Part shown: positions 26,201 to 36,900 of the stretch, in pieces
Numbering within the stretch: position 1 is the first letter of the stretch
Layout: each line of letters begins with the position of its first letter
Source of the DNA: Harpalus rubripes
Lineage: Eukaryota; Arthropoda; Insecta; Coleoptera; Carabidae
Direction of reading: 5' to 3'
Length of the DNA: 64,000 bases
Assembly (NCBI GenBank): GCA_963082715.1
Contig: OY720455.1
Coordinates: 63,791,765-63,855,764, forward strand
Translations under genes and position numbers: made by a program
Notes under the pieces: generated by a model
The model's database searches: none
What the model saw: the letters and a program-made list of their open reading frames with translations, nothing else
Told to the model about the DNA's origin: nothing

Positions 26201-29200
26201 TCGTATAGTATTATTCACGAAAGATGACTATTCAAAGTCATTTATGAGCCATCTGATATATTGCAGATAACTTCACTGCATTTCGTACCCATAGGCGTGC
26301 AACGCGAAATATTTATGGGTACATTTTAACTGAAAAAAATTAATGTATTTTATTTGAAAATTATGTTTCTTTTTAAATAATGCTTTTCTCAAAGTTTCAT
26401 CTTCTTCACCTACGTTTTTACATCAAACAAAAATATAGACTTGACATAAACCATAAAATATTAATTTAATTTGAATATCAACGCCACTGGATAAACATTA
26501 GTACAAAGGGCAGTATAGTAGATAATTATATGTCTGTAACTCTACGACATACGTCACTGCTATTTTTAGTGTGTTAAAAAGTAATAGCACTAAACTATTA
26601 TTCACGAAAGATGACTATTCAAGGTCATTTGTTCGAAGAAAGAATACACATCACTTTACAGCAGTAGCTTAGCAACATTTTGTATTAGAAAGAGAAAGAT
26701 TATTTGACCTATGTCTATTTAATTTATGTGGTGTGACAGATATAAGTAAATAAACTATTATTCACGAAAGATGACTATTCAAGGTCATTTGTGAGCCGTC
26801 TGATATAATATTACTTGCAGATAACTTCATTGCATTTAGTATACATAGGCGTACAACCTGAAATATTTACGGACACATTTTGATTGAAAAAATAAGAGTA
26901 GTTCATTTGAAAATTATGTTGCTTTCTAAATAATACCTTTCTGAAAGATTTATGTTCTTCACTTATGTTTTTGCATAATACAAAAACATAGACTTAACTT
27001 ATAAACCAAGGAATAATAATTTGATTTAAACGTCAACGCCACTGGGTAAATATTACCAAAGAGGGCAGTGTAGTAGATAATTAGGTACCTGTAATTCTAC
27101 GTCATATGTCATTATTTTTTATAGTGTGTTAGAAAGTAATGCCACTATTTACGTATATCTGTCACACCAAATAAATTAAAGAGACGTCGGTCAAATAATC
27201 TTTCTCTTTCTAATACAAAATGTTGCTAAGCTACTGCTATAAAGTGATGTGTATTCTTTCTTCGAATAAATGACCTTGAATAGTCATCTTTCGTGAATAA
27301 TAGTATAGTTGTATTACTTTCTTAATACACTATAAATAATAATGACGTATGTCGTAGAGTTACAGATACATAATTATCTACTGCACTGTCCTCTGTGCTA
27401 ATACGGAAACCAACCGTAAAAGCGCCATATTGAATAAGCGACAGCTGAGTGAGTTGTGTAGTAATTAATAATTAAATATTTAAACGTATCGGCTTCATAT
27501 AAATAAGTTTTTAAACTTGATTTATATAAACAATCAACGAAACACAGTGAAGAATGTGAACAGTCATATGTCAAAACCATCGTATGGCGGCCATCTTGTT
27601 TCGAAAATCAGCGCCTCCATCGTTAATTTCGATTGCGAATGGTTAAGTCTATGTTTTTGAATTTTGCAAAAACATAAGTGAAGAACATAAATCTTTCAGA
27701 AAAGCATTATTTAAAAAGACACATAATTTTCAAATAAATTATTTTTCAGTTAAAATGTGTTCATAAATATTTTATGTTGCACGCCTATGCATTCAAAATG
27801 CAATGAAGTTATCTGCACAAATCTCACAAATGACCTTGAATAGTCATCTTTCGTGAATAATAGTTTATACTTGTCTCCTATTTCAGCCAATCAGAGAGGT
27901 CAAAACTATTCCCTATTCTCTGCAATACTGAATGGCTTAAATGGAAGAAAGTATAAATTGCTGTGATTGATTTTCGATAGGCAAAATATTTTAGGATTTT
28001 TAATAATTTTGTTGAATCAATTCTAACGGTATTAAATTTTTATCTGTTTTTAAATTTTTATCTAAAACATACACCGTTAATATTTTGAAAATATAGAAAA
28101 TATTACATGTTTGGAATGTTAAATCTTTATCTATTTTTTATAAAATTCCTGTGTTCCTTTCGTTGATAAAGTTGGTCAGTATAAAAAACGTAACTAGCGC
28201 CTTAAAAAGAATGTAGCATTGTAGACAATCAAAGAACCTGTTCTTTTACCACAATAGTATATTTTTGTAGTAGTAACACATTAACATTTTAAACTAGAGA
28301 CTTAAAAACAAAGAAAAAATAAATCACAAGCATCTTCGTTTGTTTCGACGAACACATCACAAAAAATCAACCGGAAGTTGATCCTTGACCTCAACAAGAG
28401 AAAGCGGTGCTTACTGCTCAGTCGGTAAAATCCAGGCGCGGATTAGCAAATTTTACACCTGTCAAAACCTGTCCTAACTTGTAATTTCGGGTCAAATCAA
28501 ATCGCGCATGCCCACCGTCAACTGTTGATGCTGCATTGTTTGGCGTGGAATAAGATCAAGGCCAACTACTTTCTCATGAACCAGACATGTTTTTATTTCT
28601 CAGATATGGTGTTTGTAAGTATGGGAATTGACCAGATTATGTGTTAGTGTGCTTACAGGCAGCGAGACGACTCTCTCTATTAAACAGAGTTGTTCTTGTA
28701 CCCGGAATTTTAATTAGATCTGAGCATCTGACTTTGATTGAGTTTTCTCTTGATGAAGATCTCTGTGGGAATTATTCACAAATCACAACGAGAGGCATTT
28801 AAATTATCAACAATCATATTATTGTATGCGAGCAAATGACCTTCGAATACTGGTTTAGTTATGTTTGTATTTCTCTCTTTACGGTTTATTTTGATACATA
28901 ACTTCCTTAAAGAATTTAAAAAAATCTGATGTGGACACCACACGAGTTCCTTGTACGCAAGACCAATATGAAGCGAAGTATAGACCCAATTATAAAATTG
29001 CACGTGTTTGACGTAATTTGACATTAACATCTATTTTTTTATTTTTTGTCCTAATTCATAGCAAGCTTCATTACAAAAACCAAAAAGTATATAATTTTTA
29101 AATTTACATATCTCGCTTATGCAAAGGGCTAATTTAATAATACTTGATGTGCTAGACGCAGAATTTAATTCTCTAAAACTATTATTTGAAGCATTTATTT

Positions 29201-32200
29201 CTAAAATCAAAATGAAACCATTTTATTCAAGAAAAACTGTTAACAACTTCAGGTAATATATCACTTCCGGTTAGCCTGTTTTAACCAAAATCAACTATGT
29301 TATTCCAATTGACATAAAAGTCTTATATACCAAATTTGAAAAGTTTTGGATTATATTTTAAAATAGTTTTTCATTAAAATCTATTATAGGCTTCAGATAA
29401 AGTACAATTTCTAGAAATTAGGTAATGACCAAAAAGGGAGGTGCACAACTAGATGTTATAGCAGTCCTAAATACAAAATTTCAACTTTCTACGGCGTACC
29501 GTTTTTGAGTTATGCGAGATACGTACGTACAGACGTCACGACGAAATTAGTCAAAATCACGGTCAAAATGGATTCAGGGATATTTCCGTTGAAATCTGAA
29601 AACCGAAATTTTTCGCGATTACAATACTTCCTTTACTTCGTACAATGAAGTAAAAAGAAACACTCACCTTGTTTCACAAGTTTTCGGTATCTAAATCAAC
29701 CTGTCGGTCTATTTTCAAATGCTGGCCGAGCCCAGTTAGTAACCACAGACGCGTTTCGCTTTTATCGGAGCTCATCAGTGTAGCGTAGCTAACATCTCTT
29801 TGCAGACACAACTAGCTGGGCTCAACATATGATATACTATCTTATTTGCAAATTAACTCGTAGCTACCAACTGGCAAACTTACGAACCTTCCAAATTGGT
29901 AATGGCAGCCAATCACACCTCAGAAAATTATTAAGCCGGCAATTTTAAATATAGGACATTTTTCTAATTATTTATTAGATATTGTTTCACCTATACCCTT
30001 TCAATGATCTCTTTATCTTCGGGGAAAGAAAAAAGTCAGGGGCCATGTCCGCTGAACACGGTGGCTGCAGTATCACGATGGAGTTTTTTAAAAATCTTGA
30101 ATAGGGGATTACAGCTCAATCGAATTAAGAGAAATTAGTAAAAAATAGTGAAAGTATATGCGTAATAATGAATATTAATAAAAAAATTAAATGATATAAT
30201 TGAAATACTTCGGAAATAAGGGTGTTTTGTTTTAGCAGCTCGTCACTCATATGAAATCCATATATATTATTCTGATTGGCGATTTAAAGACCACCTATAA
30301 ATATATAACGAATACCGAGTTAGGGGGAGGAGCCTACTACCAATGGAAGTAGAGAAATTCAAATAGCGGAGGCGTGGCTATCAGTCCAGTACTGCAATTC
30401 TCAAACAGTTTTTATTTGAATATAAATATTTTGCATTAAACTTAATAATTTAAATACATTTCCAATTATAAATCATGTCGACTTGTACAGTATAATAATA
30501 TTCATTTATTTTTTATAAATATAATTTAGAAATAGCATATATTTAAAGAACATTTAGGTCCACGAAGAAAATATTTTGATTTAAAAAATTATATGCGTGA
30601 CGTCACATCTATATTTTCAAATTTGGGAGGACTATAACTCGCTTATTAATAGGAATTTTTCACCCGATTTTCACCGACAGTCTTAGTTTTACTTATACGT
30701 TCAGATGAAATTATAAAAAAATGGTGGAATTCCCTATTCATCATTTTTTAAATTTAAACAATCGAGCGTGTCAATCAAAACATACAAATTACGAACTAAT
30801 AACGCGCGAAATTCAAAAATTCCAATTTTTAGCTTCATCAACAAACCAGCATCCAACCGGCCCTTAGAGGCCTCCAATCGGCCCAAATGCTCCGCTGGTC
30901 CGATTTCTCCGTAGTGGACTCTTCCCCCAGTCTTATTGTTGGCCGCAGGGCGTTCCACCACGCACTTTGGGGGGCCCACCATGTAACACTAGCTGTCAGC
31001 AAAGAGCAGGGCTCCTTGAACAAACCTACAGGGCTAGGAGCTTTTAGCCTGGTTCCTGTGACGGAGTTTAATGATTTAATAAATGGGAAGTTTGTTCCCG
31101 GTGGAGAACAAGATGGCGTCGTACAAGGTGAGGGAAAAAATATTTTTTTATCCAATAACTTTTATTTTATTTTGTATGTCATTAGACATTTTCTAACAAG
31201 GTTTCTGACTATATTTTTGATTTATAAGCTATGTAAATATTTGGGACAACAAATTAATATTCATCAGTAGGAGTAATTAAAAAGGACAAATTATAAATAA
31301 ATTTGTCACGTATTGAATTTGCATTGAATAAAATTCTTACCATTTCCGAAATGGGAGGCAAAATATTTCTCGTGTTCATTCATATGCATTGTTATAAGTT
31401 TTATTAATATTACTAGAAACTGTTTTCTAAATCTTTGTAGTATATCTACTGATGAGAGTGAGGTATTGGACTTATTGTCATCCCTTGATATTAGTAAAGG
31501 TGCAGGCTCGGATGGGATCCCCAGTTTTTTTTATTAAACATTGTGCTATTGCACTTTGTATTCCACTAACTATTATTTTTAATAAATCTCTTAATGAAGG
31601 TCACTGTCCCAGTATTTGGAAAAAAGCCGTAGTAGTTCCCGTTTTCAAAAATGGCAATAAAAATGAGGTCCGATCTCTAAACTTTGCATTTTTGAAAAAC
31701 TATTTGAAATACTTATTTACAAAACCTTATTTGCTACTTATAAAAATATAATAAATATTGAGCAACATGGCTTTTATTCAGGTCGATCAGTTGATTCAAA
31801 CCTTGTTGAATACACGGACTTCATTTTACAGTCAATGGATGATAAAACACAGGTAGATGCAGTATACACCGACTTTAGTAAGACATTTGACCGGATTAAT
31901 CATCTTATCCTGATTTCGAAATTAGAGTTGTACGGTGTTCACGGTCAGTTTCTAAAATGGTGCAAATCATACCTTACTGATAGACAACAATGTGTAACTA
32001 TTAATGGATACACCTCGGAGTACTTTCCTGTAACCTCTGGTGTACCACAGGGATCACATCTTGGGCCTCTCCTTTTTCTAATCTTTATTAATGACATTAA
32101 GAGCTGTTTTACCAACTCCAAGTTCATTATGTATGCTGACGACCTTAAAGTATTTAACGCTGTCAAAACTGCATCCGACTGTTAAGCGATGCAGGTAGAT

Positions 32201-32543
32201 CTTGACAGACTAAGCTCTTACCTGATAAGGAATGATTTAACACTTAATTTTGGTAAATGCTTGTGTATTACTTTCACACGTAATAGAAAAATACTTACGT
32301 TCAATTATTCCATTGACGGTAATAATATTAGTCGTGTCTCTCATGTTAAAGATCTTAGCGTCATCTTAGACAGTAAGCTTTTGTTTGACTTACATGTCGA
32401 TTATATTGTTAAAAAAGCTTATAAAATGTTTGGCTTTATTTTAAGAATTGGTACAAGTTTCACTAATTATAACACTTTCATATTTCTTTATTATTCTCTT
32501 GTACGATCTCAATTAGAATTCGCTGTTTGCATTATCATGTATA

Positions 32544-32610
<67 letters not shown>

Positions 32611-33894
32611 GGTGTAAATGAAATAAGTGCATTAAATTTGACCAGTAGTATAACTCATCGAGAGCAACAATATTTCTTAATAACTTTTTCTCGAAATCGC
32701 ATATTTTTTTAGCATTTTTACCACCCCGTAAATTGACGAGTCGTTCCAAATATTTTTGTGATAATTGGATGCAGCAGCAATAGCTATGAAAAATTTTGTT
32801 TTAGCAATTGACAGTCCTGTCAATTGTTGCAATTAAATTTTGACAGTAATAAACTTGTTTATAAGGTAAAATTCTGTCAAAATGCGAGTACACAGACATT
32901 GTAATTACTTACCTATGGTTTATTTATTTATTTATTTTTTACTCGTATCTGTACTACATGTTACTTGACATCACGGTTCTCATAAAGACAGTGTCATGGA
33001 GTTGCCAACGCATTTACACGGAGCGTTTCCAAATCATCACCAAATCATACTGTTCCTAATATTCGCACATTTGTTAATCTTGTACATCTTTATCACAATA
33101 CGGAGTGTCACATATGACAATTTTTAAAAAAGCAACAGTTGTATCCATACCATGTGCAAAAAGTTCAATGTTTTCAGCACATAACAGACTTCAATTTTGA
33201 GAATGGCTCATAATGTTCATTAATGAGACTGAATTTACTTGGGAAGGTGTATTTATTATGCACAATACACATCTTCACAGACGAAAATGCTGTAAAAATT
33301 TTCATTAAAAAATGTTTGGGGAACAATAAATGGACGACTAATTATTGGTACTCATGTACCTCTTTTAAATGGACAAAAGTTTGTACTTACATTTTTTGAA
33401 TAACGTATTTAAACTATTATGATTTATCGATGATAAATAATCATCTCATAACCTAATAACTATGCTTTTTCTCTTCCTCTAGTTACCCCGTCACTCCTTG
33501 TCTTCCTCTATTCACAATATTCACAGGTAAAGATAAAAAGCCTGTTTCAATACACAACTTTATAATTTTGTTATCCAAAATTTAAATTTATTTATTTTAA
33601 AAATTGTATTATTACGTATTAATTAATAATAATGTTATTTCCCTTGATTCGTTTATTAATTACTGTGACTGTAAGTGTAACCGATAACCGACAATTTTTG
33701 AGCTGCTTGTATCCCACTTGAATGGCAGCTGCTCATTTGTTCTCCATGGGCGCGCGCCGAAATATGCAGCAAATCTTTAAAGAATTTTAACTCAAAATCT
33801 AAAAGACTTAGAAAAAAAAAGTTATTAAGAAATATTGTTGCTCTCATCGAGTTACATTACTGGTTAAAATTAATGCACTTATTTCATTTACACC

Positions 33895-33975
<81 letters not shown>

Positions 33976-36900
33976 ATCGAGAGTGTCCAAAGAAAACTGA
34001 AACTTCTTGAAACTATTCTCAAATGTCTGAAATTTATTTAGAACTGTCTGAAAAGGTTTGAAACCATTCTCAAAGTTGTGAAATGTATTTTAGAACAGCC
34101 TAAAATTGTCTAAAATTTATTTAAATTGTCTATTTATTTCTATTTTGAATTTCAGGTATCCACATAATTCGATTCTGTTACTTTCGTTACAAAAAAGACG
34201 AATACTTTTGGATCTGTCTTTCATATTTAAATTTTTTAATAATTTTATAGAAAGCCCTGTTATTTTAAATAAATTTTCTTTACGGATATCTCATCATTCT
34301 ACTCGATTATCTGATTTATTTTTTGTTAAGCACTGTAGAACAAACTGCAATGAATTCACCGCTAGTTAGATTAGTACATGCTTACAATAATTTAGCTTCT
34401 GTACCAAATGTACCTGATTTATTTTGTTGTAGTTTACGTACATTCAAAATATTTCTTAAATTTTATTTGAGTTATTTGTATACTGTTTAATACTGACTTT
34501 CTTTCTTATTCATTTTTGTTTTTATACCACTGTTTTTATAAGTTTATTATTAATATTTTGCCTCGACTTCACAATATGTAATGTTTGATGTTGTTAATGC
34601 TGCACTGTTATTGGGACTTGTCCTGTTGTGTTGCCCTTCTTTGTAAAATAAAATAAATAAAATGTTTTCATTCCATCCCACAGAAGTTCGACGTGGTTCA
34701 GAGGAAACTAAGGTATATAAACAGTAACAAATATAAGATAAAATGTGTATTGTGTTTTGTAAGTTTAATATACAAGAGAAACAATTTAACAAATAAAATA
34801 TTTTTGTTTCTCAGCGTCTGTGGCAGTTTTACCGTGGATGCAAGTCGATACGATCCAAAGTTTCGGCGCTACAATAAAATCAAAAAGTTGTACTCAACCT
34901 CAGAGCCCGGAAACCAACAGAGATTCCTGTTTCATCCTACTTCAATTTGTAAATAGCCTGAAGAGTTTGCAAGCTCAGGGTATCGAAGAAGTGCCTTTGT
35001 CTCTATCCAATTTTATTTTATGCCATGATGTGGATAGGGATACACACCATAGAATGTGCCTTTTGCAAGGGTAAGGAGATAAAATATAAATTATGATTAT
35101 TTACATTCAAATTGAATTAGAACCTAGAACATTATTGGTCTTAAATTTTACTTGAAATTAGTTGTCAGTCGACATCTCACGGGCGATCTAAAAACTATGA
35201 ACATTTAAATACATTCAAAAATAATTTAATATACATGTTTGCATAACATACAAGATATTAAGTTTCTTAAATATAAATTAAATAAAATCGACAACAGAAA
35301 CTTGGAAAGCAGCCGGAAATTATGTTACGGAAAGTTTTTTAAAATATTATTATCGATAAATAAATGCCTTAAACAATTGGCATTATTGCCAAAGGTCTGA
35401 AATTTATTCAAAACTGTCTGAAACTTCTTGAAACTATTCTCAGTTGTCTGAAATTTATTTAGAACTGTCTGAAAAGATTTGAAACCATTCTCAAAGTTGT
35501 GAAATTTCTTTTAGAACAGCATAAAATTGTCTAAAATGTATTTAGATTGAAATATTTTGAAATTATTCCCAAAGGTCTGAAATTTATTCAAACCTGTCTG
35601 AAACTTCTTGAAAGTATTCTCAATTGCCTGAAATTTATTTAGAACTGTCTGAAAAGGTATGAACCCGTTCTCAAAGTTGTGATTTTTTTTAGAACAGAGT
35701 AAAATTGTCTAAAATTTATTTAAATTGGTCTGAAAATTTTTGAAATTACTCTCAAAAGTCTGAAATTTATTCAAAACTGTCGGAAACTTCTTGAAACTAT
35801 TCTCAGTTGCCTGAAATTTATTTAGAACTGTCTGAAAAGGTTTGAAACTATTCTCAAAGTTGTAAAATTTATTTTAGAACAGCCTAAAATTTATTTAAAT
35901 TATCTGAATTTTTTTGAAATTATTCACAAAGGTCTGAAATTTATTTAAACCTGTCTGAAACTTCTTGAAAGTAATCTCAATTGCCTGAAATTTATTTAGA
36001 ACTGTCTGAAAAGGTTTGAACCCATTCTCAAAGTTGTGATTTTTTTTAGAACAGAGTAAAATTGTCTAAAATTTATTTAAATTGGTCTGAAAATTTTTGA
36101 AATTATTCCTAAAGGTCTGAAATTTATTCAAAACTATCTGAAACTCCTTAAAACTATTCTCAAATGTGTTAAATTTATTTATAACTGTCTGAAAAGGTTT
36201 GAAACAATTCTCAAAGTTGTGAAATTTATTTTAGAACCGCCTAAAATTGATTTAAATTGTCCTTACAACTATTCTCAAATGTGTGAAATTTATTTAGAAC
36301 TGTCTGAAAAGGTTTGAAACCATTCTCAAAGTTGTGAAATTTATTTTAGAACAGCCTAAAATTGTCTAAAATATATTTAGATTGTCTGAAATTTTTTGTA
36401 ATTATTCCCAAAGGTCTGAAATTTATTCAAAACTGTCTGACATTTCTTGAAACTATTCTCAATTGCCTGAAATTTATTTAGAACTGTCTGAAAAGGCTTG
36501 AAAACATTCTAAAAGACGTAAAATTTATTTTAGACAACCTAAAATTGAATTAAATTGGTCTGAATTTTTTTGAAATTATTCACAAAGGTCTGAAATTTAT
36601 TCAAAACTGCCTGACATTTCTTGGAACTATTCTCAATTCTCTGAAATTTATTTAGAACTCTCTGAAATCATTTAAAACCATTCTCAAAGTTATGAAATTT
36701 ATTTTAGAACAGCCTAAAATTTATTTAAATTGTCTGAAATATTTTGAAATTATTCCCAAAGGTCTGAAATTTAATCAAAACTGTCTGAAACTCCTTGAAA
36801 CTATTCTCAAATGACTGAAATTTATTTAGAACTGTCTGAAAACATTCTTAAAGTTGCAAAATTTATTTTAGAACAGCCTAAAATTGTTCAGAATTTATTT

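Larger units (their letters stand above)
31425..34664 (+). pseudogene. CR1/Jockey-type LINE reverse transcriptase, interrupted and decayed
   Basis: In frame pieces: SLDISKGAGSDGIPSFFIKH from about 31479, FNKSLNEGHCPSIWKKAVVV, then VDAVYTDFSKTFDRINH, SGVPQGSHLGPLLFLIFIND (about 32038-32097) and the catalytic FIMYADD (about 32125-32145), then SSYLIRNDLTLNFGK and SLVRSQLEFAV to about 32530. After an inserted element the frame resumes as NRIESVQRK near 33972 and, past a satellite monomer, as LLSLQKRRILLDLSFIFK to about 34369. It ends in an AAATAAAATAAATAAAA tail (34645-34663). Stops and shifts make it non-functional. It lies in intron 7 of the PEAK-like gene, same strand. Confidence 0.85.

Noticed and set aside
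28604..28617. AG...GTAAGT pair suggesting a micro-exon in intron 6
   Set aside because: No coding need: exons 6 and 7 join in phase and align continuously with PEAK1.
34684..34712. Possible small exon between PEAK-like exons 7 and 8 (CCCACAG acceptor, AAG/GTATAT donor)
   Set aside because: Including it puts exon 8 out of frame. Splicing exon 7 directly to 34815 gives a continuous frame.
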